From Oscillospiraceae bacterium (GTDB lineage: Bacteria; Bacillota; Clostridia; Oscillospirales; Oscillospiraceae), in the NCBI GenBank assembly GCA_021202845.1, contig JAJQCF010000031.1, forward strand, positions 179,549-243,548: DNA of 64,000 nucleotides, read 5' to 3'. The notes beneath the pieces were generated by a model. The model was not told where the DNA came from and searched no databases. It worked only from the letters and a program-made list of their open reading frames with translations. Below, in pieces: positions 19,462-27,478 of this stretch (the first letter of the stretch is position 1; every line of letters begins with the position of its first letter). The position numbers were made by a program, and so were the translations under genes.

Positions 19462-19998
19462 TTGGAAAAAGTTCGTAATGCTGTTGGAAAAGTGTGCAAA
19501 GGATACGGCTATATAGGAATGTTCTTCTGCTTCATAATGGTCTTTGTTGTCGCCATTGACATCATACTGCGTAAGGTGTCCGGCAACCAAATCTCCATTA
19601 AGGGTAGCAACGAGTTCTCCGCCAACTTCCTGTGTGTTGTCGTTATGACTGCTATCCCGATGTTCCAAGCCAAGAGGGGACACATTTGGGTTAATATGTT
19701 CGTTGACAAGTTTCCGACCAAATTCCGCAGCATCTGGCTTGGCATAATCCATGTAATTGAGTGCATTGTCTGCGTGATATTCGTCTATGCAACAGTTCTC
19801 AAGCTCCAGAACTTCCTGAGCACCGGAACTACCACAGATGTTTTGAACATGCCCAAGTGGCCGTTCATAGTCGTCATACTGATTGGCTTTGCGCTCTATG
19901 CGATAATGCTCGGTATAGATGCGATAATGTACTTCATTGAGGGAGCCCACGGCGGAGCCAAGGGTCCCCGTCCCGATGACGGAGAGGCTATAGCCTAA
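19462..19998 (+). CDS. TRAP transporter small permease (DctQ type)
   Basis: This 178-residue protein has four membrane helices (about 18-37, 50-70, 90-112, 130-152), including the family segment FVVAIDIILRKVSGNQISIKG. It starts at TTG 19462 with AAAGGGG 9 bases upstream; the next ATG is inside the first helix. DctQ associates with DctM. A 33-base hairpin follows the gene. Confidence 0.88.
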   Translation: MEKVRNAVGKVCKGYGYIGMFFCFIMVFVVAIDIILRKVSGNQISIKGSNEFSANFLCVVVMTAIPMFQAKRGHIWVNMFVDKFPTKFRSIWLGIIHVIECIVCVIFVYATVLKLQNFLSTGTTTDVLNMPKWPFIVVILIGFALYAIMLGIDAIMYFIEGAHGGAKGPRPDDGEAIA

Positions 19999-20022
19999 AA
20001 ATCTCCGCTGAACAAACAGCAA

Positions 20023-20057
20023 GGGGCTGTACTCAAGTACAACTTGGGTACAGCCCT
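20023..20057 (+). terminator. Stem-loop after the TRAP operon
   Basis: GGGCTGTACTCAAGT pairs with ACTTGGGTACAGCCC (one G-T pair) across a 3-base loop. No T-run follows, so it may act as a 3' stabiliser or weak terminator. Confidence 0.6.
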
Positions 20058-20090
20058 CATTGCAATTTAACTGATTATTAAAAATTATCC

Positions 20091-20119
20091 TTGAAAAACA
20101 CGGCTCGATATAGTAGAAT
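20091..20119 (+). promoter_or_regulatory. Promoter of yajC
   Basis: TTGAAA (20091-20096) and TAGAAT (20114-20119) are 17 bases apart, about 70 bases before the yajC start. Confidence 0.55.
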
Positions 20120-20188
20120 AGTAGCGTTATAAAGAGAGTCCGCTTTCGGCTCTACATTATCCCTAATGACAAACTTGGAGGACACAAT

Positions 20189-20563
20189 ATGAAAACAACT
20201 CTGAAAAACTTACTGTGCATACTGCCTGTGCTCGGACTTATGTGCCTGCTCTTCACCGGATGCAGCACCGAGGACGGCGGAACTGCCGGCTACTCGTCCA
20301 TTATCATGCTGGTCGTGCTCGTGGTTATCTTCTACTTCTTCCTCATCCGCCCCGAGAACAAGAAGAAGAAAAAACTGCAGGCCATGCGCGACGGCCTCGG
20401 TGTGGGCGACAAGGTAACGACCATCGGCGGCATCGTCGGCAAGATAGTTGACATCAGCGGCGACCTCATCACCTTTGAGACCGGCGAAGACCGCGTTCGT
20501 ATTCAGGTCACCAAGTGGGCCATTTCCACAAACAATATCCAGAAGTCCGAGGACGCTCAGTAA
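20189..20563 (+). CDS. yajC: Preprotein translocase subunit YajC
   Basis: This 124-residue protein has the YajC core: a membrane helix (about 34-52, IIMLVVLVVIFYFFLIRP), basic KKKKK, then VGDKVTTIGGIVGKIVDI and a short C-terminal tail. YajC binds SecDF as an accessory of the Sec channel. The N-terminus is longer than usual, with an extra hydrophobic stretch ending in LFTGCST that resembles a lipoprotein signal. SD GGAGG precedes ATG 20189. secD and secF are not adjacent. Confidence 0.92.
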   Translation: MKTTLKNLLCILPVLGLMCLLFTGCSTEDGGTAGYSSIIMLVVLVVIFYFFLIRPENKKKKKLQAMRDGLGVGDKVTTIGGIVGKIVDISGDLITFETGEDRVRIQVTKWAISTNNIQKSEDAQ

Positions 20564-20595
20564 AGCTGTTTTCGAGTTTCAGTAATTAAATAAGC

Positions 20596-20650
20596 GCTCC
20601 CGCAATATAATTGTTCAGAAGAACAAGCTGTTGCGGGAGCTTTTATTTTT
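20596..20650 (+). terminator. Rho-independent terminator after yajC
   Basis: GCTCCCGCAA pairs with TTGCGGGAGC, with a second inner hairpin TTGTTC/GAACAA, followed by TTTTATTTTT. Confidence 0.9.
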
Positions 20651-20670
20651 AAAACGGGAGGTCTAAGCAA

Positions 20671-21075
20671 ATGTCCGATAAAAGCGAAGGGGTAAATATT
20701 AAGTTAGGACTGGCGGCTGCCTGCGCCGTGGGAGGCACTGCGCTCACGGCCGCGCTGATGCTGCTCTGGGCGGTGCCGGTGCTGAAGGGTATGGCAGGGG
20801 AGGGGACGGGCTTTGCCGCCGCTCTGGGCGCGCTCTTCCTCGGCACGTTCGCCGCGGGCTGCGTCGCCTCGGCGAGGACAAAAACGCGCAGGCTGCCGAC
20901 GGCGATGCTGTCAGCAGGCGGGATAGCAATTTTGCTGCTGGCGGCGACCGCCGCGGCGGGAGGCGCAATTTTCTCTCTCAGCACTTTGACTAATATCATT
21001 GTGATTTTCTTGGCTTCTACCTGCGGATGCCTTGTCGGCAGCAGGAGAAAGCACAAGAGACGGATAAAACGGTAA
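20671..21075 (+). CDS. TIGR04086-like small membrane protein
   Basis: This 134-residue protein has four predicted membrane helices (about 12-34, 46-66, 77-98, 102-122) and a basic C-terminus (RRKHKRRIKR). The size, topology and position after yajC fit the TIGR04086 family of Firmicutes membrane proteins of unknown role. ATG 20671 follows GGGAGGTC. It lies after the yajC terminator, so expression may depend on read-through. Confidence 0.65.
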   Translation: MSDKSEGVNIKLGLAAACAVGGTALTAALMLLWAVPVLKGMAGEGTGFAAALGALFLGTFAAGCVASARTKTRRLPTAMLSAGGIAILLLAATAAAGGAIFSLSTLTNIIVIFLASTCGCLVGSRRKHKRRIKR

Positions 21076-21293
21076 TACAAAGCGTAATCAGTGTTATCAG
21101 TTTACATAAGTATGTACATATACGCAATATCTTGTGAAATTTCATCCGCTGACAACTAAATATCGCAAATTTTCCGCTGAAATTCAAGCCGGAAAGGAGG
21201 AAAATCGGGGCTTTAGTTGCGCAAGTTTACATAATATTGTTTACATAATCTATCGTCATAATTAACAAAAATTCGTTTATTTTCTCAAAACAC

Positions 21294-21322
21294 TTGATTA
21301 CAGGCGAAATTTGTATTATATT
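21294..21322 (+). promoter_or_regulatory. Promoter of spoIIM-xerD
   Basis: TTGATT (21294-21299) and TATATT (21317-21322) are 17 bases apart in an AT-rich gap of 299 bases (21076-21374) that otherwise holds nothing recognisable. Confidence 0.5.
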
Positions 21323-21374
21323 ATGTATACTTGATTTTATGTAAATATACGATGCAGCGTTCTCCGAATAACCT

Positions 21375-21962
21375 ATGAAGAACTTATTTCTGCGCACGGC
21401 AAGACGGGCGGCTGCTCGGCCTCGCGCGGAGCTTACGTTTCTCTGCGCCGTGGCTCTGGCGGGCGTGGCCGCGGGGAGCATATCCGGCTCGGTGTTCGCG
21501 TCGCCGCTGGCCGCTACTACGCTCGAGGACTTTTTGCAGACCGATGTTCTCAGCTCCGGCTTAGTCGGCTCGCTCCGCAGTCTGTTCGCGTTCCCGCTGC
21601 TGCTGTTTCTGGCCGCCGGTTCTTTCTTCGGCGTGGCGATTGCGCCCGTCGTCGTCTTTGTCCGTGCCTATGCGCTCAGCTGCTCGGTGGCGACTGTTTT
21701 CGCCTGCTACTCCTACAGCGGACTGCGCTGCGCGGCGTTTATCTCCGGAGTGCCGGGACTTATCCTTTTTCCCTGCATTATAATTCTCGCCGCCGACTGC
21801 TCCCGCTGCTCACGCAATTTAATTGAGCTGCGCGTACAAGGCGGCTATCAGGACGCCTGCGAGGGCATGGCGCTCAGAATGATAATAATTTCAGCGCTGC
21901 TGCTTATGTTAGCGCTGTATGACTGCTTGCTGCTGCCGCTTATACTGGGCGCTATTTTGTAA
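21375..21962 (+). CDS. spoIIM: Stage II sporulation protein M-like membrane protein
   Basis: This 195-residue protein has about five membrane helices, with a basic N-terminus and FVRAYALSCSVATVF and GVPGLILFPCIIILAADC as the SpoIIM-like segments. In Bacillus, SpoIIM works with SpoIID and SpoIIP in peptidoglycan remodelling during engulfment. The only in-frame ATG is 21375, directly after a stop codon, and it has no clear SD site, which is unusual beside its neighbours. xerD follows after 25 bases; a spoIIM-xerD pairing is known in Firmicutes. Confidence 0.8.
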   Translation: MKNLFLRTARRAAARPRAELTFLCAVALAGVAAGSISGSVFASPLAATTLEDFLQTDVLSSGLVGSLRSLFAFPLLLFLAAGSFFGVAIAPVVVFVRAYALSCSVATVFACYSYSGLRCAAFISGVPGLILFPCIIILAADCSRCSRNLIELRVQGGYQDACEGMALRMIIISALLLMLALYDCLLLPLILGAIL

Positions 21963-21987
21963 CCTTAACAAGAGAGGAGGTATTGAA

Positions 21988-22878
21988 TTGAAAAGCACCG
22001 AAAGCTACGCCAAATACGAGGCATATTTGCGCGACGTGAAAAAGTCCTCGGAAAACACGCTCAGTTCATACCTCCGCGACATACGCCAGCTTGGCGACTA
22101 CCTCGAAACCCACATGGATTTCACGTTTGAAGAGGCCGACAGCGAGACGCTGTCCGACTACATCTCCGCGCTGCGCGCGCAGGGCAAGAGCGTGGCCACG
22201 GTCTCCCGCTCAATCGCCTCTATCAAGAGCTTTTACTCTTTCCTGCTGTCCGAGGGCACTATATCTCTCAACCCCAGCCTTGTACTCGTGCCCGACAAGT
22301 CGGCGCAGAAGCTGCCGCAGATTCTCACGAGCCGCGAGGTGGAGCTGCTGCTGGAGCAGCCCGAGTGCGTGGACGCCAAGGGCTACCGCGACAGGGCGAT
22401 GCTGGAGCTGCTCTACGCCACTGGCATCCGCGTCAGCGAGCTGATAGCGCTCAACGTCAGCGACATCAACCTCTCCGTGGGCATAATAACCTGCCGCGGG
22501 CGCGACAGGGAGAGGGCGATACCGCTCTATAACCGCGCGATAAAGGCGCTGACGGAGTACATCGACTTCGTGCGCCCGCAGATGATTCTGCATCAGGACG
22601 AGACGGCGCTCTTCGTCAACATGAGCGGGGAGAGAATGTCGCGTCAGGGCTTCTGGAAGCTGATAAAGTCCTATCAGGCCAAGGCCGGTATTGAAAAGAC
22701 CATCACGCCGCACACCCTGCGCCACTCCTTTGCCGCGCACCTGCTGGAAAACGGCGCGGACATACACGCCATACAGGAGATGTTGGGCCACGCGGACATC
22801 AGCTCCACGCAGATTTACTCCCACCTCATAAAAAAGCAGCTCAAGGACGTCTACAACAAGGCGCACCCGAGAGCGTAG
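21988..22878 (+). CDS. xerD: Site-specific tyrosine recombinase XerD
   Basis: This 296-residue protein resolves chromosome dimers at dif together with XerC. It has an N-terminal SAM-like core-binding domain (1-90) and a catalytic domain with Arg in ATGIRVSELIAL (about 148), HTLRH (about 244-248), the His of LGHADISST (about 270) and the nucleophilic Tyr of TQIYSH (about 279). The start is TTG 21988 with GAGGAGG 7 bases upstream; the longer frame into spoIIM has no such site. A second Xer protein is encoded at 57026. Confidence 0.9.
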   Translation: MKSTESYAKYEAYLRDVKKSSENTLSSYLRDIRQLGDYLETHMDFTFEEADSETLSDYISALRAQGKSVATVSRSIASIKSFYSFLLSEGTISLNPSLVLVPDKSAQKLPQILTSREVELLLEQPECVDAKGYRDRAMLELLYATGIRVSELIALNVSDINLSVGIITCRGRDRERAIPLYNRAIKALTEYIDFVRPQMILHQDETALFVNMSGERMSRQGFWKLIKSYQAKAGIEKTITPHTLRHSFAAHLLENGADIHAIQEMLGHADISSTQIYSHLIKKQLKDVYNKAHPRA

Positions 22879-22890
22879 CCTGCTAAAAAT

Positions 22891-22934
22891 AAAAAGCAAA
22901 TTTCCGTGTTCGGTACGGAGATTTGCTTTTTTTG
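22891..22934 (+). terminator. Rho-independent terminator after xerD
   Basis: AAAAAGCAAATTTCCGT pairs with ACGGAGATTTGCTTTTT (one G-T pair) around a 7-base loop, then further T's. Confidence 0.92.
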
Positions 22935-22992
22935 TTGCCTCGGCGGGCTGATTGTGCTAAAATGACTGTCAGAGAAAACATGGAGGCAGCAA

Positions 22993-23505
22993 ATGCGCAT
23001 TTTGGGAATAGACCCCGGCATCGCCACCGTCGGCTTCGGCGTAGTGGACACCGTGGCCGGTAAACAGAAATATGTCTCCTGCGGCGTTATCACAACTCCG
23101 GCGGGTCAGGCTTTGTCCGAGCGCTTGGAGCAGATTTATGACGACCTCACGCAGCTTATAGCCGCCTTTTCGCCCGACGCCGCTGCCATTGAGGAGCTTT
23201 TTTTCAACACCAACATCACAACTGGCATATCCGTGGCTCACGGCAGGGGAGTGATACTGCTGGCCTGCCGCCGCGCCGGAGTGCCGATTTATGAATATAC
23301 GCCGCTTCAGGTCAAGCAGGCCGTGGTCGGCTACGGGCGCGCGGAAAAGCGGCAGGTCATAGATATGGTGAGGCGCATTTTGAATATGCCCGCCGCGCCA
23401 AAGCCGGACGACGCCGCCGACGCCGTGGCTCTGGCGCTGTGCCACGCAAGGAGCGCCACATCGCTTTTGAGCGCGAAAGGAGGAAGCCAGTGTTCAACTA
23501 CATAA
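22993..23505 (+). CDS. ruvC: Holliday junction endonuclease RuvC
   Basis: This 170-residue RNase H-fold resolvase has the acidic residues Asp7 in GIDPG, Glu in IEELFF (near 68) and the Asp pair in KPDDAADA (near 138-141). It cuts four-way DNA junctions processed by RuvAB. ATG 22993 follows GGAGG. Its 3' end overlaps the ruvA start by 16 bases, so translation is probably coupled. Confidence 0.96.
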   Translation: MRILGIDPGIATVGFGVVDTVAGKQKYVSCGVITTPAGQALSERLEQIYDDLTQLIAAFSPDAAAIEELFFNTNITTGISVAHGRGVILLACRRAGVPIYEYTPLQVKQAVVGYGRAEKRQVIDMVRRILNMPAAPKPDDAADAVALALCHARSATSLLSAKGGSQCSTT

Positions 23506-24095
23506 ACGGCATTGTCGCCGAGCTGACGCCGAGTCTGGCAGTGCTGGATTGCGGCGGCGTAGGCTTTGAGATTGCCATATCCGCATACACCGCCGGACGC
23601 CTGAAAACAGGGGAGAAGGCCAAGCTCTATATTTTTTCCAACATACGCGAGGACACGTTCGACCTCTACGGCTTTTACACCAAAAACGAAAAGAGTACGT
23701 TTGAAATGCTCATCGGCGTCTCCGGCGTCGGCACAAAGGCTGCAATGAGCATATTGTCCTCGGCCACGCCGGAAAATTTGGCGATGGCGATAATCTCCGG
23801 CAACGATAAGGCGCTGACCGCCGCACCGGGCGTGGGCAAAAAGCTGGCTCAGCGCATAATTTTGGAGCTGAAGGACAAGCTGGCGAAGGCGACGGAGGAA
23901 ATATCCTTTGCCGACATTAACCCCGTAACGCCGCTGACCTCCGACGGCACGGCTGTACGCGACGCCACGGCCGCGCTGTCCGTGCTGGGCTACGCTCCCG
24001 CGGAGATAAGCGCCGCGCTTAAATCGGTCAGCACCGAGGGCATGAAAGTGGCGGACATCGTCCGCGCCTGTCTGAAGCAAATGGTAAAGGGGTGA
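23490..24095 (+). CDS. ruvA: Holliday junction branch migration protein RuvA
   Basis: The 201-residue protein has the three RuvA domains: OB fold (1-62, FNYINGIVAEL), tandem helix-hairpin-helix (about 70-140, GVSGVGTKAAMSIL and GVGKKLAQRIILELKDKL) and a C-terminal RuvB-binding domain (about 150-200). The true start is GTG 23490 with a full AAAGGAGG 6 bases before it, inside ruvC; an ATG at 23439 would add 17 foreign residues. Confidence 0.95.
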   Translation: MFNYINGIVAELTPSLAVLDCGGVGFEIAISAYTAGRLKTGEKAKLYIFSNIREDTFDLYGFYTKNEKSTFEMLIGVSGVGTKAAMSILSSATPENLAMAIISGNDKALTAAPGVGKKLAQRIILELKDKLAKATEEISFADINPVTPLTSDGTAVRDATAALSVLGYAPAEISAALKSVSTEGMKVADIVRACLKQMVKG

Positions 24096-24103
24096 AGCGA
24101 TAA

Positions 24104-25144
24104 ATGAGCATCAGCTTTTCCGACGACTCTTTTGAACAGGCCGTGACCTCCGCCTCCATATTGCCGGAGGACGTCTCCGAGGGCTCGCTGCGCCCCCGCA
24201 CGCTGGCCGAGTATATCGGTCAGGAGCAGGCCAAGGAGAACCTGACAGTGTTCATCAAGGCCGCCAAAATGCGCGGGGAGTCGCTCGACCACGTCCTGCT
24301 GCACGGCCCGCCCGGCCTCGGCAAGACGACTCTGGCCGCCGTTATCGCCAACGAGATGGGCGTGAATCTGCGCATAACCTCCGGCCCCGCGATAGAAAAG
24401 GCCGGAGACCTCGCAGCGCTGCTGACAAATTTGCAGGAAAATGACATATTGTTCGTTGACGAAATTCACCGTCTGAACAGGGCAGTGGAGGAGATTTTGT
24501 ACCCCGCAATGGAGGATTATGCCATTGATATTATCATCGGCAAGGGGCCTTCCGCCAACTCCATTCGCCTCGACTTGCCCAAGTTCACGCTTATCGGCGC
24601 CACAACGCGCTCAGGGCAGCTCACGGCGCCGCTGCGCGACCGCTTTGGCGTCAACCTGCGCTTGGAGCTGTACACGCCGGAGGAGCTGCGGCAGATTGTG
24701 GAGCGCAGCGCCGGTATTTTGGGCGTGCCCATAGAGCGCGGCGGCGCTATGGAGATTGCCAGACGCAGCCGCGGCACGCCGCGCATTGCCAACCGTATGC
24801 TGCGCCGAGTGCGCGACTTCGCGGAGGTCACGGCTGACGGCGTGATAACGCAGTCGGTCGCGGACGCGGCGCTGACGCGGCTGGAGGTGGACCAGCTCGG
24901 CCTTGACGCGCTTGACAGGCGTATGCTGAAGAGCATTATCGACTTCTATGGCGGCGGTCCTGTGGGCTTGGAAACACTGGCCGCCACTATCAACGAGGAG
25001 GCCGTCACGCTTGAGGACGTTTACGAGCCGTATTTGCTCCAGCAGGGCTTCCTCACAAGAACCCCGCGCGGCCGCTGCGTCACGCGCAAGGCTTACGAGC
25101 ACCTCGGTATAGAATTCGTCGGTCAGAGCCAGCTTGAGCTGTGA
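24104..25144 (+). CDS. ruvB: Holliday junction DNA helicase RuvB
   Basis: The 346-residue AAA+ motor has Walker [12 protein letters not shown] near 68, Walker [11 protein letters not shown] near 118-127, sensor TTRSG near 168, and a C-terminal winged helix ([14 protein letters not shown]). ATG 24104 is 8 bases after ruvA. With RuvA and RuvC it completes the junction-resolving set. Confidence 0.97.
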   Translation: MSISFSDDSFEQAVTSASILPEDVSEGSLRPRTLAEYIGQEQAKENLTVFIKAAKMRGESLDHVLLHGPPGLGKTTLAAVIANEMGVNLRITSGPAIEKAGDLAALLTNLQENDILFVDEIHRLNRAVEEILYPAMEDYAIDIIIGKGPSANSIRLDLPKFTLIGATTRSGQLTAPLRDRFGVNLRLELYTPEELRQIVERSAGILGVPIERGGAMEIARRSRGTPRIANRMLRRVRDFAEVTADGVITQSVADAALTRLEVDQLGLDALDRRMLKSIIDFYGGGPVGLETLAATINEEAVTLEDVYEPYLLQQGFLTRTPRGRCVTRKAYEHLGIEFVGQSQLEL

Positions 25145-25162
25145 GCTTTCGAGAACATAAAA

Positions 25163-25251
25163 ATGCGCGCGCTGCCTTAAGATTTGATAAACAGGGCAGC
25201 GCACGCTGTGATATAAATAATTGAACAAAATAAAAATTTTGTTCAATTATT
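25163..25251. repeat. Two hairpins between ruvB and a convergent gene
   Basis: A GC-rich stem (GCGCGCTGCC ... GGCAGCGCAC, one mismatch, about 25166-25204) is followed by a perfect 16-bp inverted repeat, AATAATTGAACAAAAT with its complement, around AAAA (25216-25251). They lie between convergent ruvB and the DUF6873-like gene and may terminate both. Confidence 0.7.
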
Positions 25252-25278
25252 GGTCCGCAAATTATTATATTATGTTAT

Positions 25279-25977
25279 TTATACCGGCAGAATACCGCCT
25301 ACGTCGAAGGCTTGGCTGTCGGTTAGGTACTTTACTTTATATCTGTGCTTTTCTGCAAATGCGTTCAGGCGCGCGGTGTTTGTTCCGCCGAGATGTCCTG
25401 TGAGGTATATTACATTATTATAAGTAAACGACGCGCCGCCGATGAAGCCTGCGTCGAAGCCCTCCAATAATATATCGCCCCAGTCGAGCCGCAGGCGGTC
25501 TGTTTCGGGAGCGAATGTCTCTAATACCATTAATATAGATGCGTCCGAGCTGACCGCGGCATTATCAAAGGTCAGCACATTGCATTTTGTGTAGCCTTGC
25601 TTGGTGTTTATCTTTTCGCCGTCAAAATTCTCGGTTACGACCTTGTCTGTGCTGTTTAGTCTGTGCAGCAGCCTGCCACTGACAAAGGCTGCGCAGAGCG
25701 GAACATCGGCGGGATAGTCCGGCGCTAAGTCTTTTTCCGCCAGGTATATTGCTATTCCCCTATTTGTTAAAAAATTAACAATTGCATGATTATTCCCAAG
25801 CTCGCGGCTGAGTATGGCTTTTTTATGCGGCATCAGGCATACTGATAGGTCCGCGTGACCGGCAAGGCGTGAATCTAATTTTGTTGAATCCGGCAGAAAC
25901 ACAGGTTCAAAGCCGCTTTGCGCCAGCGGAGAGGCGAGCAGCTGCCTGTACCTCTCCCCTACCAGCACCGCGCTCAT
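25279..25977 (-). CDS. DUF6873-like (GME-fold-like) protein
   Basis: This 232-residue protein is not well characterised. Visible blocks are KQGYTKCNVLTFDNAAVSSD, GFDAGFIGGASFTYNNVIYLTG and the C-terminal FDVGGILPV, which I associate from memory with the clostridial DUF6873 family, thought to share the guanidino-modifying-enzyme fold. The cysteine in YTKCN could be catalytic if that fold is right. ATG 25977 overlaps the radA stop as ATGA, so translation is coupled to radA. Whether it works in DNA repair is unknown. Confidence 0.6.
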   Translation of the reverse strand: MSAVLVGERYRQLLASPLAQSGFEPVFLPDSTKLDSRLAGHADLSVCLMPHKKAILSRELGNNHAIVNFLTNRGIAIYLAEKDLAPDYPADVPLCAAFVSGRLLHRLNSTDKVVTENFDGEKINTKQGYTKCNVLTFDNAAVSSDASILMVLETFAPETDRLRLDWGDILLEGFDAGFIGGASFTYNNVIYLTGHLGGTNTARLNAFAEKHRYKVKYLTDSQAFDVGGILPV

Positions 25978-27326
25978 TTCAACACCGCCAAAATTGCCTC
26001 GCGCACTGTCCTCACGCGGATTAGCTCTAAGCCTGCGGGTGCGGCGACGTCGCCGCGCATATGGGACGGAATGACGCATTTTGTAAAGCCGAGGCGTCCG
26101 ACCTCGCTTAAACGCTGATTTATGGCGTTCACGGAGCGGATTTCCCCCGTCAGGCCGACCTCGCCGATGGCGGCGGTGTGGCAGTCGATAACGCGGTCGT
26201 AGGCGCTGGAGGCAATGGCGAGCACGGTTGCGAGGTCTGCTGCGGGCTCGTCAAGCTCAAGGCCGCCGATGACGTTTATATATGTGTCGCTGTTTTGCAT
26301 GGAGACTCCGCCGCGCTTTTCCAGCACCGCGATGAGCAGCATGGCGCGGTTGTGGTCGATGCCGTTGGAGTTGCGCCGCGAGCCGCTGTAGCCGGAGGGT
26401 GACACGAGCGCCTGAATTTCCGCCAGAACGGGGCGCGTACCCTCTATGACGCAGGTGACGCAGGTGCCTGGGGAGTTCATGGGTCTGCCGGACAGCAGCA
26501 TTTCCGAGGGATTGGGGACCTCCTTCAAGCCGTTATCCGCCATTTCAAAAACGCCAATCTCGTTTGTGGAGCCGAAGCGGTTCTTGGCCGCGCGCAGTAT
26601 GCGGTAGCTCATGGCGCGGTCGCCCTCGAAGTACAGAACGCAGTCCACCATGTGCTCAAGCACCTTGGGGCCGGCAATCGCGCCCTCCTTGTTGACATGG
26701 CCGACGACAAAGCAGGTGAAGCCCTGACCCTTGGCCAGCTGCATTATCGCCATTGTGCAGTCCTTGACCTGACTTATGGAGCCGGGGCCGGAGGTGATGT
26801 CGCCGTTATAAATAGTCTGCACGGAGTCGATTATCACAATGTCGGGCTTCACGTCTGTGATTGAGGTGATTATGTCGTCCAGCCGCGTTTCCGCCAAGAC
26901 GTAAAGCCCGCCGCTCTCCACGCCGAGGCGCTGGGCGCGCATTTTCAGCTGTCGGGTGCTCTCCTCGCCGGTGACGTACAAAATGCGCTCTCCGCTCACA
27001 AGTCCGCAGATTTGCAGCAGCAGCGTGGACTTGCCTATGCCCGGCGCGCCGCCGACCAGCACAACGGAGCCGCGCACCGCGCCGCCGCCCAGTACGCGGT
27101 CAAGCTCTCCGAGGCCGGTGGAAAAGCGCAGCTCCTCCTCGGTACTCAGCTCGTTTATCGGCGTGGGCAGACTGCGCCGCCCCGCCGCCACCGTGCCGCG
27201 TGTCTTGGGGTTCTCGGCCTCGGCCTCAACAAGCGTGTTCCACGCCCCGCAGGACGGACACTGCCCGAACCACTTGCCCGTCTCGTTCCCGCAGTCTGTG
27301 CAGTAAAATTTTGTTTTTGACTTCAT
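25974..27326 (-). CDS. radA: DNA repair protein RadA (Sms)
   Basis: The 450-residue protein has an N-terminal zinc finger (CTDCGNETGKWFGQCPSC, residues 9-26), a RecA-like core with Walker A GGAPGIGKSTLL near 95, the RadA-specific KNRFG motif near 253, and a C-terminal Lon-like domain. RadA promotes branch migration in recombination. ATG 27326 follows GAGGT; the frame is open for 89 more codons but with no homology. The downstream gene overlaps by 4 bases. Confidence 0.96.
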   Translation of the reverse strand: MKSKTKFYCTDCGNETGKWFGQCPSCGAWNTLVEAEAENPKTRGTVAAGRRSLPTPINELSTEEELRFSTGLGELDRVLGGGAVRGSVVLVGGAPGIGKSTLLLQICGLVSGERILYVTGEESTRQLKMRAQRLGVESGGLYVLAETRLDDIITSITDVKPDIVIIDSVQTIYNGDITSGPGSISQVKDCTMAIMQLAKGQGFTCFVVGHVNKEGAIAGPKVLEHMVDCVLYFEGDRAMSYRILRAAKNRFGSTNEIGVFEMADNGLKEVPNPSEMLLSGRPMNSPGTCVTCVIEGTRPVLAEIQALVSPSGYSGSRRNSNGIDHNRAMLLIAVLEKRGGVSMQNSDTYINVIGGLELDEPAADLATVLAIASSAYDRVIDCHTAAIGEVGLTGEIRSVNAINQRLSEVGRLGFTKCVIPSHMRGDVAAPAGLELIRVRTVREAILAVLK

Positions 27327-27409
27327 GTATTTGTACCTCGTTCGGCATATTCTGTGTATAAAAAAATTATAGCATAAAAATGCGAACAAGTCTACTGCAC
27401 AACAAAACG

Positions 27410-27455
27410 AAAGCTCTGCTCTATACAGAAAAGCTGTACAAAGAGCGGAGCTTTT
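27410..27455 (-). terminator. Stem-loop after cwlD
   Basis: AAAGCTCTGCTCT pairs with AGAGCGGAGCTTT (one G-T pair). On the minus strand it is followed by CGTTTTGTTG, so it probably ends the spoIVA-cwlD transcript ahead of radA. Confidence 0.7.
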
Positions 27456-27478
27456 TGGTTTATTTTGCATTCCCTGCC

